64,000 bases of DNA, from the NCBI GenBank assembly GCA_003254905.1, contig QANU01073741.1:295454-359453 (forward strand). Reading direction: 5' to 3'. Both the position numbers and the translations under genes were made by a program. The notes below the pieces were generated by a model, which saw nothing but the letters and a program-made list of their open reading frames with translations, did not search any database and was not told the DNA's origin. Positions 36,043 through 48,039 of the stretch are shown here, piece by piece. The DNA is from Nissolia schottii. Its lineage: Eukaryota; Streptophyta; Magnoliopsida; Fabales; Fabaceae. Within the stretch, counting starts at the first letter, position 1. Every line of letters starts with the position of its first letter.

Positions 36043-37167
36043 ATGCTAATACAACTTAAGAATTAGGAAAAACAAGATTAGGGTACTAGTTAATGATTGA
36101 GGTCCTTTGAAGATGGTAGAGGTCACCCAAGTCCCAACGATGATTTTTTCAATTCCCAAGGCTCGAACCAAAGACCTTTGGTTAAGAGACCAAGAATACA
36201 AATTTATTTTAGTTGAATTAATTTAGTTTGCAAATAATTTTAAAGAATGAGTATCTCAATTTACTTGTCCACCTTCTTATTTTGGTATTTTCCACAAATA
36301 CTTGTTCACTTTATAAATTAAGACAATACTAATTCCGTTCTCAAATAATTGTCCACTTTTTCATTTGGGTACTTTTACAAATAATTATCCATTTCTTAAA
36401 TTTACACAACATTAATTATACTTTTTCTTAGTATCCCCTTGATTAATGAAAGTTGTGGAAGAAAGATAGATTAATGCATGAATAAATTAATAGGGGTAAT
36501 TTTGCAAAGTACTATTAAATTTTCTTAACTGTGAGACTTTTTAATCATTTCCTTAATACCTATGCAAAAAGAAAAATGTACGGTTATTTGAAAACGAGGG
36601 GAGTGTTAATTATTTATTTTTTTAACATAACCCTAGTAAATAAAAACTTTCTTTATCATATTTATGCATTATTAATAACTCCAACCGCCAACATTAAATA
36701 AGGATAACTGTGCAAAGTACTAGCAACTTTTAAAACTTTGAAAATTTTCAATCATTTTTTTAATATTTGCGCATAACACAAATTGGACAAGTAAATCAAA
36801 ACAAAGGGAGTATTTAATTAATAGATACATTAATTAATCTTAAAAAATTAATGTGGTTTTAACATTTCTAATTTATAAGGATGTTTTACGAACCTTTTAA
36901 TCTGTGAGATAAATGCGTTCAATGTTTCTGCTCTACTTTTAATATAAAATTGAAAGTTTTCTATAAATATAAAAAAGCCGGATTTCATTTCTTCCACAAA
37001 TGGTAGTGCATTAAGACGTGACATTGTGTTGAGCAACTTTTTTTTTATGGCTTACAGATTCGTTTCCTTCTTTTGTAGCCCTGAAAACTCTTTATAAGCA
37101 CATGTAGAACAAGGATAACGATGCACAAAATAACCATTACTCTATTGTTTTCATTACAATCACCATC
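36043..37167. other. 5' flank of MADS copy 1
   Basis: It holds the start of the first tandem unit, nested inverted-repeat elements (36249-36814) and the proximal promoter, where a TTTATAAG box near 37090 precedes the ATG by about 75 bases. The same promoter stretch recurs before copies 2 and 3. Confidence 0.5.
36249..36814. mobile_element. nested MITE pair in unit 1
   Basis: The outer ends read CTCAATTTACTTGTCC on the left and, reverse-complemented, CCCTTTGTTTTGATTTACTTGTCC-like on the right. Inside it, a second pair (TTCTCAAATAATTGTCCAC and its inverted partner near 36574) marks an inner element of about 280 bp. Neither has coding capacity. Confidence 0.55.
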
Positions 37168-37638
37168 ATGACTAGGCAGAAGGTGAAACTAGAGTACATC
37201 TCCAATAATTCTGCAAGGAAAGCCACATTCAGGAAGAGGCAGAACGGAATTATGAAGAAGGTGAATGAACTAGCCATTCTCTGCGGAATTGAGATATGTG
37301 CTATAATATTCAGTCCCTTCGACTCTAAGCCAAAATTGTGGCCAAACCCAGAAGGAGCAAAGCAGGTGATTGAGAGGTACCAAAACGCAAATATGGCTAA
37401 TGATGGGGGCAGGAACGTGAACCCAGAGAGCTTCATGAGGCAGAGGATTGCTAGAGCCAATGACCAGTTAGAGAAGCTGCAAAAGGAAAACCATGAGAAG
37501 GAGATGACCCTGGCCATGTTCCAGGCGCTGAAAGGGGAAAGCCTGCCAGAGAATCTGACGTTTGAAGATATGAATGATATCAAATCTATGATTGAGGCCA
37601 ACATAGAGAAAATCGAAAGGAAGATGGCTGCACTTTGA
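37168..37638 (+). CDS. type I (M-gamma) MADS-box protein, AGL80-like, copy 1 (156 aa)
   Basis: Transcription factor of the type I MADS family. AGL80 and relatives act in the central cell and early endosperm of plants. The product begins MTRQKVKLEYISN, close to the AGL80 start, and residues 1-60 are a full SRF-type MADS domain (RKATFRKRQNGIMKKVNELA, then ILCGIEICAIIFSP). The conserved WPNPEGAKQVIERYQ segment follows, then a charged coiled-coil-prone half (residues about 95-155) with no K domain, as expected for type I. The gene has one exon, also typical. It is the only copy of the array with an undisturbed frame. It is about half the length of Arabidopsis AGL80 (321 aa), so it lacks the family's variable C-terminal part. 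Function in this plant is inferred from family only. Confidence 0.9.
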   Translation: MTRQKVKLEYISNNSARKATFRKRQNGIMKKVNELAILCGIEICAIIFSPFDSKPKLWPNPEGAKQVIERYQNANMANDGGRNVNPESFMRQRIARANDQLEKLQKENHEKEMTLAMFQALKGESLPENLTFEDMNDIKSMIEANIEKIERKMAAL

Positions 37639-38165
37639 GATTAAGATGTTGTTGCTTTTGTTTTCACAATAAAGCCTTGTTAAAAGGCATGGCATAATGT
37701 TTTATCTACATAATAAAGCCCTATGAAGAGGCGTGGCATAATGTATGAAAAAGTAATGAAATATAAAAATTATTATAGTATTTGTATGGGGGCAAAGTTC
37801 TTTAGATACTCATTTTTTTATCCATTTTTGAATTTAATACCTTACTTTAAATTACAAGTATAAAATCACTTAAATCAATCAAATATTTGTGAGAAAGTGG
37901 TTTACTCATGGTTTAAGTGGAAAAAAAATCCAATCCAAATCTAGTTTTTTTTTTGTCTCGATTAAACCACAGACATCCAGGCCGTATTATCAGGAATCGA
38001 CTAACCCAACCTGACCTGACTAAGGTCCCTTGAAAGGGGGGGGAGGTCTTCCAACGAGAAGTTTTTCCATTCCCATGGCTTGAAACTGAGGTCTCTGGTT
38101 AAGGGAGCAAGAATCCAAATTTAGTTTAGTTGCATTGATTTAGTTTGCTAATAGTTTTAAAGAAT

Positions 38166-39547
38166 GAGAATATCATTTTACTTGTCCCCCTTTCTATTTT
38201 GATATTTCTACAAATTCTTGTCCACTTTATCAATTTAGATAATTCTCATTTTGTTCTCAAATAATTGTTCACTTTTCCATTTTGCTATTTTACAAATAAT
38301 TGTCCACTTCTTAAACCTAAACAACATTAATTTTGTTTTTTCTTAGTATCTAGGGGTGGGAATAGGCCAGGCGGCTTGGACCTGCAGGCAGCCTGGCCTA
38401 GTCTATTTCAGTAAAAAGGCTAGGGCCAAGCAATTTTCAAAGCCTATTTCAGTAATAAGACTCGAACCCAAGACCTCTACCATTCACAACAATGCCTTAT
38501 CCACTAGACTAGCATTACTTTTTGCAACATTTTATGCAATCATATTTGTTAATATAATTTTATTATTTAATTTTTTTTAAAGAAACCATAATCTAAATAG
38601 TCCCTAGGACTCTCTCACACTCACACTCTCATCTCATTCATCTCATCTGAATAATGTGAGAGAGTTTTGCTGGCATTTTTCTTTTTGTTTTTTTGTTGGT
38701 CAAATGCCATATATTATGTTTATGATCTTACTATCACATACTAAGCAAGAGAATTGGTGATATACATAACCAAGTTAAGCAAACTTTTTTGGGATATGGA
38801 CTTTGATTTCTTAATGATAAAATCAATGGATGAAAATTTGATTTTCCTCTCACATAAAGAATATTCACGTTGTTTAGATTTATCTTTTGATCTTTTCTTC
38901 ATGGTCATACTGCAACAGCTTGCAACTTTAGAGTTTCAATTCTTTATTGAAAATTTATTTTTGATTCATATTGAATTTATACACTCTTGCTTGTTATATA
39001 GTAAATGTTATATATTCAGTTAAACTCTCTCCCTTCTCTCAAGAAATACCTTTATATATATATATATTAGTTTTTTTACTTTAGAATATTATTATATTAA
39101 GAAATTAAGTTATTAACAAAAATAATACTTTGTTATGATTATTTTTGAAAAATTAAAAATTTCATATTTTATTTTATTTTAATATTTATTTTTTATTTTT
39201 TTATGATAAAAAAATACACAGGCAGGTCTATCACTGATATGTGACATTTTACCAACAAAAAACAAAAAGAAAAATGTCGGCAAAGCTTAATAATCATGCA
39301 AAATAGAAAATGGGCGGTTATTTGAGAACTGGAGGAAAATTAATTATTTCTTTTTTTAATATAACTATTAAATAAATACTTTATTTATCATATTTATGCA
39401 CTAATAATAACTCCAATCACCAACATTAAATAAGGACAATAGTGTATAGTACTATCAACTTTTCATTACTTTGAGATTTTTCAATCATTTTTTTAATATC
39501 CATGCATAACACAAAGTGGACAAGTAAATTAAAATGGAGGGAGTATT
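38166..39547. mobile_element. MITE pair in unit 2, enlarged by a later insert
   Basis: The same outer ends as in unit 1 (CATTTTACTTGTCC on the left, GGACAAGTAAATTAAAATGG on the right). The interior is interrupted between about 38348 and 39285 by sequence missing from units 1 and 3; it starts TAGGGGTGGGAATAGGCC. Part of the original inner element was lost at that junction. Confidence 0.5.
38440..38517 (-). mobile_element. tRNA-like SINE head (pol III A and B boxes)
   Basis: On the minus strand, TAGTCTAGTGG at 38511-38501 fits the A box and GGTTCGAGTCT at 38468-38458 fits the B box, at tRNA-like spacing. The cloverleaf is not complete and no anticodon arm is convincing, so this is a tRNA-derived repeat rather than a tRNA gene. 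It lies in the insert that is unique to unit 2. Confidence 0.5.
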
Positions 39548-39621
39548 GAATTACTATACACATTAATTAATCTTTAAAACTTAATGTGGTTTTTACATTT
39601 CTAATTTGTAAGGACGTGCCA

Positions 39622-42566
39622 TGTAACACCCCTATTTTCAGCCTATGCTATAGTCGTAACACTGATTATATAGTTGTTATCTTCATTGGTTGGGTTACTT
39701 CTAACCCCTACTTTTAGCTTTGCAAATATTTCTTCCCTACTTTTAGCTTTGCAAATATTTCTTACTCGAAAATATGAACCAATTTGAAAATCGTCTGTTT
39801 ACTTTATCAATTAGTAAATTAGGAGTCATGCTCGATCAAAGAAACTTATATAACAAACGCTAGCGTCTCGAGCAGTTTGGGTGATAACAAAACATATATT
39901 TACATATACTCACTAACATGGTCCAACATATAATTTACACATTAGTTTACTAATAAGTATTACACAAAGTTTAGATACAAGTCATCGATCTGATACATCA
40001 AAACATTGATCGCCTTAATGCGAGAATAGTAATTCTGCTATGGTTCTGGACTTTTCCTGTTACGGTCATCCGTTGTCTACCACGTGTCGGCCTCGTCGAT
40101 CCGCTCGCTTTGTGCTCCTGGAATCATAAAGGAGTGAAGGTGAGAACTCTTCGTCCTCAGTGGGAATCTTTAGCTCTATCTATCGTTTCGTTACTCAACT
40201 ATGATCCAGGCCACTCAAGTGTTCATGCATACTAAAATCCTACTGATTATTACCTTTTGTCTAGGTCCTGAGTAGCTTTATCTAGTTTACTAGGTGACTG
40301 GGGATCTCTAATCTTGTCATTACCTAAGGGTATGTGCTGATTAACTTTACGTGATTGAGTGATGTGATACCCAATCACGTACTCTCGTAGTCTATATGTT
40401 TACATAGACTGTCTCGAGGGTCCTCTTAACGGTACCTATAGCACTTTCATACATACATATACCACATAGCTCATGCATGAGTGAACATGGGCTCTCTTAC
40501 ACGTTCTGTGGATGCGTCCTTCTTTATTATTATCGTACAGCCTCCTCCTTCATAGGTGTGGCCCAACAGCTACGACCTGTTTTTGCCCAGTATTGTTGAG
40601 GATTAGGCAGCACTAGCCTGAGCGGTTGCGATCCGCGAATGCACGATGTCATACTACATCACCAACGATAGGAACAACCATTCATCTGGGGAATGGTGAG
40701 GGGTTGGCCCTGTGACTCGACCAGGATTCAGACTCATATACATACATATATATGTTCTTTCGTTCGTTCGTTCATTCGTACGTTCGTTCATACGTTCATT
40801 CCTTTACATATATATACATTTATCTTAGGGTGGATCCACTTATAGTATCGTTCGAACATGGGGTCAGGTCTAGGCTTGTTTGCAATATTTAAAATAGCGT
40901 CATATACATATAGAATAAGGTCGTTTGAACATAAGGTCAGGTCTATGCCTGCACGTAACTTTTAAAATAGGGTCATGTACATATAGCATACAGTGTAACT
41001 TCAGGCATATGCCTGCGTTCGTAGTCAAACAGTCCATCTTGCTGAATTGGTGAGGGGCGTGTCCGTTAGGGAATAATCCTAGTCATATAACTATGTTCTT
41101 TAAGGCATACCAAACCCTCTGGAGCCGGAGCCTCTTAAGGTACCACTTTTTCCCTACAGTTTAGTTATGATCCTTTTAAGACATTAGGTGATTTCTTTCT
41201 AGTTATCTAAGGTTGTCCTAACACCTAAGTGACAACCCTGTCCTCATGATGCACTGTTACATAATCATTAATAAGGTTACACACAATCATACAGATAAGT
41301 GTTTGTTGGAACATGAGGGCCGAGATAGCTTTTGTAAACGTTCAGTTCCTGGTTCAGGTTAGCTTGGCTACCTAGAGCTTCCTGGGTTGTACAACACCCC
41401 GATAACTCCCGGGTTATTTCGTCACCCCTGTCCAGGTTTCCATGGGACAACCTGGGTTTAGACCGCTCAGCGGTCCCTGAAACCATTCAGGTCACAGAAC
41501 TTTATTTCAAAACCATTTCCCCAAATCATTCGTCAAGCCGCTCAGCGGTCCCTAAAGTCACCTAGGCCACAACATGGTTTTTCAAAACATTTGGGGGATT
41601 CAGGCCCTAGGCCGCTCAGCGGTCTGGGCGTGACCTAGTGCTCCTCTTCTGTTTTCTTGCTTTTCCTGCAACCCTTTCCCATGGCCACTTCTCAGGGATT
41701 TTCCCAAGTTCCAACAATCACAATACAACAATACTCAGCTCTCAGAACTCATCAGAACAATTCAAACATCATAACCTAGCATTTCTAACATAATAAAACA
41801 TAAGAGCATACAAGCAAACACCATCACAGAGAAGCCACCAAGGAGGTGAGCAAGCTAGGTTTACTCACCTTCTTAGAGTCTTGGAGATGGTTAGGAGGGT
41901 AAGACAGAGGTTCCAAGAGGGTAGAGCTTTCCTAGCTAATCTCCGATTTCTGGCAGCGTAACGGCAGGGTTTCTGAACGGAACTAATTTTGAGCAGAGAC
42001 TTGGAGGAAATGAGAAAGTATGAAAATGAAGCCATTGAGGGGGCTATATAGGCCAAGGGCCGAATTGTCTTGGAAAATTTTGGCCACTAAAATTAAATGC
42101 CAAAAGAAAAGGAAAAAGAAAATAAAATCAATGGATAAGCATGCTTAGTTAGCGTTGATTTTTTGACCAAAAAGTGTGGTTGTGGTGAGGAGAGAAAAAC
42201 GTGAGAGAAGATTTTTCTTGGCCGTGGGGCCCACTATCCAGTCCCGTTTGATCGTGTTTTGTCATACGTTGTCCGGGTGCTTCGCGTACGGCCGTCCGAA
42301 AAATATTTCAGTCGTCTTTCCGTGATCTCCTAATTTTTCTAGTGAGGGTGTGGAGCTAAGCTAAGGCATTTGCAACTTTTTCCTCCGTAAAAGTATACTT
42401 TCCAGAGACTTTAGACATTCCACTAAACTCTGATAGCTAAAAGGACTCGATCTAGTGTATGCAAAATTTTCCGCAATCGAGCAGAATTATTTCTTAACCC
42501 ATATAAGGGCTTATATGGGTATCTCCCCTGTGAAATCCTTGCTAAGGGGGGAAGTGGGATGTTACA
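39622..42566 (-). mobile_element. solo LTR, 2.95 kb, probably Ty3/gypsy (unit 2, upstream of MADS copy 2)
   Basis: It starts TGTAACACCCC, ends GGGATGTTACA, and is flanked by TGCCA and TGGCA, a 5-bp target duplication with one mismatch. The flanking sequence is contiguous in units 1 and 3, so the site is an insertion. No internal coding part is present, so it is a fossil. It contains a TTCG/TTCA run (40755-40802) and three copies of the palindrome CCGCTCAGCGG (41463, 41532, 41614). CTATATAG near 42045 suggests minus-strand orientation. Confidence 0.8.
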
Positions 42567-43046
42567 TGGCATGAACCTTTTAATCCTTGGGATAAATGCG
42601 TTCAATGTTTCTGCTCTTTATTTAATATAAAATTGAAAGCTTTCTATAAATATAAAAAAATTCAGATTTCATTTTCGTCACAAATGGTAGTGCATTAAGA
42701 CGTGACACGGTATTGAGCAACTTTTTTTTTATAGCTTATAGATTCATTTTCTTTTTTTGTACCCCTGAAAACTCTTTATAAGCACATATAGAACAAGGAT
42801 GTCGATGCACAAAATAACCATTACTCTATTGTTTTCATTACAATCACCATCATGACTAGGCAGAAGGTGAAACTAGAGTACATATCCAATGATTCTTCAA
42901 GGAAAGCCACATTCAGGAAAAGGCAGAACGGAATTATGAAGAAGGTGAATGAACTGGCCATACTCTGCGGAATTGAGATATGTGCTATAATATTCAGTCC
43001 CTTCGACTCTAAGCCAGAATTGTGGCCAAACCCAGAAGGAGTAAAG

Positions 43047-45925
43047 TGAAACACCCTAGCTAACTGTTTACCCGTACGTAGTAAACAATGCTCACTAGGT
43101 TGTTTTCTACCTGGTCGGAATACCTTAGTCCATTGTTATCTTTTGAAAATAGTTGTTTAGGAAAATAGGGACCAATTTTGAACTTTTCTTTTGCATTGAA
43201 TAATTAGTAAAATAGAGTCATGCGTCAGAAAGAATAATATAACCAAGCGTATAACAGTATATTAATAAAGCATTTATTATACATTCATGTGGTCCATCAT
43301 ATCCGTCACATAGTTGTGTATACAGTAAGTAAGCTACACATAACATGTACATAAACTGAAATATCATCTACAGAATCCGAAATATATAACATCAGAATAC
43401 AAGGCTACTGGAATATTACTCAGTAGGCCTTTGGCAAAAATCCTGGCATCCAGCTTTCTAAGTCCATCTACTATCACGGCCGCTCATGGTGCTGCGGCGG
43501 CTTATCAGCATTCACAAAATATGAGGCATCTTCGGTACCTGAAGTCATAAAACAGTGGGGATGAGAACGGTAGGTTCTCAGTGGAAATAACTTTAGTTCC
43601 TGAGTCGCGTATCAGATTATGTCGGACTTNNNNNNNNNNNNNNNNNNNNNNNNNNNNNNNNNNNNNNNNNNNNNNNNNNNNNNNNNNNNNNNNNNNNNNN
43701 NNNNNNNNNNNNNNNNNNNNNNNNNNNNNNNNNNNNNNNNNNNNNNNNNNNNNNNNNNNNNNNNNNNNNNNNNNNNNNNNNNNNNNNNNNNNNNNNNNNN
43801 NNNNNNNNNNNNNNNNNNNNNNNNNNNNNNNNNNNNNNNNNNNNNNNNNNNNNNNNNNNNNNNNNNNNNNNNNNNNNNNNNNNNNNNNNNNNNNNNNNNN
43901 NNNNNNNNNNNNNNNNNNNNNNNNNNNNNNNNNNNNNNNNNNNNNNNNNNNNNNNNNNNNNNNNNNNNNNNNNCTGCGGTGGGCTTCCACCTGCCGTGTG
44001 CCCCCTTGGGACCCCTCGACAGTGGGCGGATATTGTACCCCCACCTAAGCTTGCCCCCTTTTGACAATGCATAGGCGTGGTAACCGCACACCTCCAGGTA
44101 TGCCATATAGACACCACCTGTGGCGGGCTTCCACATTCAGGATGCCTAGACCTCCTGAAGTGGGATCATAGTTGGCTCACGTGATCACGGCCTTTTCAGC
44201 ATGTGGCATATAGCCTTTTTAGTATTGGGGCATTTAGCCTTTTTAGTATTGGGGCATTTAGCCTTTTTCAGCATGTGGCCTATGGCCATTATCAGCATGG
44301 GGCATTTACCCTTGTTCAGCATTGGACATTGGCCCTTTTTAGCATTTTCAGCATTTTTCAGCATTTCTATACCTGCAACAGATTATATCTGGTTTCCTAT
44401 GGTTCATTTCAAAATCTTTATTTATCTCAGATTTATTTCTAATTCTTTAAACTTGGCTTATCATGAATGCATGAAATGCCACAGATTATATCACATACTA
44501 CATGTAATTCACATGTTCACAGCTTTTACACATATTCCATACATAACCTATCTAGTCCAGGTCACAGGACCCTTCAGAGTCATCTTCCTAAGCCCTAACA
44601 TAAATGCTAACATACATAAACATATATGTAAAGAAACGTACACACACACATAATTACATAGTCAAGCATCCACCATCAATAGGTGAGAAACTAGAGTTAC
44701 CCACCTGTGGGGGAGTTGTCCCGTGCTCGGCCGCTCAGCGGGAAAGTCAGAGCGTCCAAAAATAGAATTTCTTTTCTCAGTGCTTATTGAGGCTTCCTAC
44801 ACAGTTCCAACCAGCAGAGTTATATTTTCCTAACCTCAATATTTCTAAAAATCATTCAAGTATCACTAACTCCATATTTTTCTCATATTATTTCTAATTT
44901 TTCCTACTCAAAAATACATACATAAATATACAGTTAAAAATCCCATAAACAAGAGTGTTCAGACTACCCACCTCCAAATCCAGTTTGGAAACGGTAGAAG
45001 TGAAGAGAAAATTTCCCTGAGCACTTTCATGATGATCTTGCTATTTTTTCGGTGTCCGGCAGCATCACAGCAGTGCACGAACGGAGCAGCCAAAGAAAGA
45101 AAACGAAGAAGCTCAGCAGCAAAGAAATAAGGGAACGAAGCTTAAAGCTTCGGGGGAAGGAAAATAAGAAAGAGGCGTCATGTGGGTGAAAGAAAGAAAC
45201 AAACAATAAACAAATAAAAACAAAGAAAGGAAAAGCAAAGTGAAGCAAAAGCTTCAGCAAGAAACAAAGAAAATGGCGTCAGGGGCGAAGGAAAAGAAAA
45301 AGTTCGGCGTCTGGGGAAGGAAAGAAAGAAAACAATTTAGAAAAGTGGAATCAGGGGCAACCCCCACCCCCACCCCCACGGTCCTTACATATATGTATAT
45401 ATTACAATATATATAACTTAATGTTATTATATTATATATATATATATATATATTATATATTAAGATTATTATATTATTATTATTACTATTCATAATTATT
45501 AGTATATTATATAATAGTATATTTTATATAAATCTAACTATGGATAAATATGACCTCCATCAATCCAATTTTGATCATGCTTGATTGCGTTTTGTCGTTC
45601 GTAGTCTCGGTACTTCACGTGCGGGTGTCTGAAAAATAATCCAGACATACCATCGCACTCTACTAATTTTCCCTTATTAGTAGTTGAGTCCGGTGGGAAT
45701 ATTCGGAGAATTATTATTTTATTAGTGTATTTTACGGTTACTTTCGGTATCCAGAAAAATTCCCGATTGGTCCGAAAATCGTCTTAAGGCTCCGAAAATT
45801 CGTCGGGTCACGAAACCTCCATTTTAACTGATTAAAGGTAATAATTTAATTTTCTGGCATCTGTAATTAACTTATAATTATTTATTACACTAATTATCCG
45901 GACCTTGAAAAGGCGGGATGTTACA
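43047..45925 (-). mobile_element. solo LTR, 2.88 kb, probably Ty3/gypsy, inside MADS copy 2
   Basis: It starts TGAAACACCC, ends GGGATGTTACA, and is flanked by perfect TAAAG duplications (43042-43046, 45926-45930). It has the same end type and size class as the LTR at 39622, and shares the CCGCTCAGCGG word near 44731, so the two are related. It contains short tandem repeats (TAGTATTGGGGCATTTAGCC and variants, 44208-44365), a CCCCCA run near 45360 and AT runs near 45436. It is a fossil with no internal coding part. The perfect duplication fits a young age. Confidence 0.85.
43630..43973. other. assembly gap (344 Ns)
   Basis: An unresolved run of N lies within the solo LTR. Open frames that cross it are meaningless. 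The true gap length may differ. Confidence 0.99.
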
Positions 45926-46205
45926 TAAAGCAGGTGATTGAGAGGTACCAAACGCAAATGTGGCTAATGATGGGGGCAGGAATGTGAACCCAGAGAGCTT
46001 TATGAGGCAGAGGATTGCTAGAGCCAATGAGCAATTGGAGAAGTTGCAGAAGGAAAACCATGAGAAGGAGATGACCCTGGCCATGTTCCAGGCGCTGAAA
46101 GGGGAAAGCCTGCCAGAGAATCTGACGTTTGAAGATATGAATGATATCAAATCTATGATTGAGGCAAACATAGAGAAAATTGAAAGGAAGATGGCGGCAC
46201 TTTGA

Positions 46206-47565
46206 GATTTAGATGTTGTTGCTTTTGTTTACATAATAAAGCCTTTTTAAGAGGCGTAACATAATGTATGAAAAATTAATGAAATATAAAAATTATTATA
46301 GTATTTGTATGGGGGCAAAGTTCTTTAGATACTCATTTTTTTCATCCATATTCGAATTCAATACCTTACTTTAAAAAATAAGTATAAAACCATCTAAATC
46401 AACCAAATATTGGTGAGAAAGTGGTTTACTCATGGTTTAAGTAAAAAAAATCCAATGCAAATCTAGTTTTTTTTGTCTCGATTGAATCACTGACATTTGG
46501 ACTGTATTATCAAGAACCCAACTAACCCAATCTAACCTAATTGAGGTTTATTGAAGGGGGTAGAGGTCACCCAATGACGACTTTTTCCATTCCTAAGGCT
46601 CGAACCTAAGATTTCTGGTTAAAGGACCAAGAATCTAAATCTAGTTTAGCTACATTGATTTGGTTTGATAATAGTTTTAAAGAATGAGAATATCACTTTA
46701 CTTGTCCACCTTTCTATTTTATTATTTTCATAAATACTTATCCACTTTCTAATTTAAGACAATACTCATTCCGTTCTCAAATAATTGTTCACTTCTTAAA
46801 TTTAGACAACATTAATTATATTTTTTTCTTAGTTTCCCCTTGTTTAATGAAAGTTGTGGAAGAACAATAGAAAAATGCATGAAGAAATTAATAGGGGTAG
46901 TTTTATAAAAAACTATTAAACTTTCTTAACTCTAAAACTTTTCAGTCACTTCCTTAATAATCATGCAAAATGGAAAATGGACAATTATTTGAGATATGGG
47001 GAGTATTAATTATTTCTTTTCTTTATATACCCCTATTAAATAAATACTTTCATTATCATATTTATGCACTAATAATAATTCCAACCACCAACAATAAATA
47101 AGGACAATTGTGTACAGTACTATCAACTTTTTGTTACTTTGAGATTTTTCAAACATTTTCTTAATGTTTGCGTAAAACACAAAGTGGACAAGTAAATCAA
47201 AATGGCAGAAGTATTGAATTACTATATACATTAATTAATCTTAAAAAAATTAATGTATTTTTTACATTTCTAATTTCTAAGGACATGACACTGACCTTTT
47301 AATCCGCAAGACACATGTGTTCAATGTTTCTGCTCTATTTTTAATATAAAATTGAAATCTTTCTATAAATATAAAAAATTCGGATTACATTTCCTCCACA
47401 AATGGTAGTGCATTAAGAAGTGACACTGTATCGAGTAACTTTTTTTTTTATGGCTCATAGTTTCCTTCTTTTGTAGCTCGGATAACTCTTTATAAGCCCA
47501 TATCGAACAAGGGTACTAATGGGCAAAATAGTCATTACCCTATTATTTTCATTACAATCATCATC
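46206..47565. other. 3' flank of MADS copy 2 and 5' flank of copy 3
   Basis: It holds the shared downstream sequence (TTTGTATGGGGGCAAAGTTC), the boundary of unit 3 near 46545, and the nested MITEs listed at 46686. No other gene. Confidence 0.5.
46686..47215. mobile_element. nested MITE pair in unit 3
   Basis: The outer ends TATCACTTTACTTGTCC and GGACAAGTAAATCAAAATGG match those of units 1 and 2. The inner pair (TTCTCAAATAATTGTTCAC near 46775 and GGACAATTATTTGAG near 46979) is also kept. The same elements in all units show they were inserted before the duplication. Confidence 0.55.
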
Positions 47566-48039
47566 ATGACTAGGCAAAAAAGTGAAACTCAAGTACATCT
47601 CCATTGATTCTGCAAGGAAAAGCCACATTCAGAAAACGACAGAACGAAATTATGAAGAAGGTGAATGAACTGGACATATTCGGCGAAATTGAGACATGTG
47701 CTATAATACTCAGTCCCTTTGACTCTAAGCCAAAGGTGTGACCAAAACCAAAAGGAGCAAAGCAGGTGAATGAGAGGTACCAAAATGCAAATGTGGCTAA
47801 TGATGAGGGCTGGAACGTGAACCTAGAGAGCTTCATGATATAAAGGATTGCTAAAGCCAATGAGTAGTTGGAGAAGCTACAAAAGGGAAACCATGAGAAG
47901 GAGATGACCCAGGCCATATTCCAAGGGCTGAAAGGGGAAATCCTGCCAAAGAATGTGATGTTTGAAGATACAAATGATATTCAAATCTATGATGGAGGTT
48001 GATATAGAGGAAATTGAAAGGAAGATGGTTGTACTTTGA
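47566..48039 (+). pseudogene. AGL80-like MADS copy 3, decayed
   Basis: The whole length aligns with copy 1 from ATGACTAGGCAAAAA to the terminal TTTGAG. An extra A near codon 5 shifts the frame at once. Further downstream there are in-frame stops where copy 1 has sense codons (GTGTGACC where copy 1 has TTGTGGCC, for example, and GATATAAAGG near 47836), and an extra T near 47980. Many substitutions place it as the oldest lost copy. No product is expected. Confidence 0.85.

Larger units (their letters stand above)
42852..46205 (+). pseudogene. AGL80-like MADS copy 2, split by a solo LTR
   Basis: The left part, 42852-43046, encodes 65 residues that include the whole MADS domain (RKATFRKRQNGIMKKVNELA) and stops at GVK because the inserted LTR supplies an immediate TGA. 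The right part, 45926-46205, resumes at the equivalent of AAGCAGGTGATTGAG in copy 1 and runs to the same stop, TGA at 46203. The junctions carry the duplicated TAAAG. Independently, the right part has lost one A in the run of copy 1 reading TACCAAAACGC, which shifts the frame. Sequence identity to copy 1 is very high, so loss was recent. A truncated MADS-domain-only product from the left part is conceivable. Confidence 0.85.

Noticed and set aside
36140-36190. GGCTCGAACC word in every tandem unit, like a tRNA T-loop
   Set aside because: The B-box-like word recurs in all units but no matching A box was found, so a tRNA origin is not supported.
43505-44136. Several open frames of 150-179 codons on both strands
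   Set aside because: They cross the N run; most of their codons are unknown, so they are artefacts of the gap.
44201-44653. 150-codon plus-strand frame with FLVLGHLAFLVLGHLAF repeats
   Set aside because: The repeat comes from tandem GGCATTTAGCC-type units inside a solo LTR; it is not a gene.
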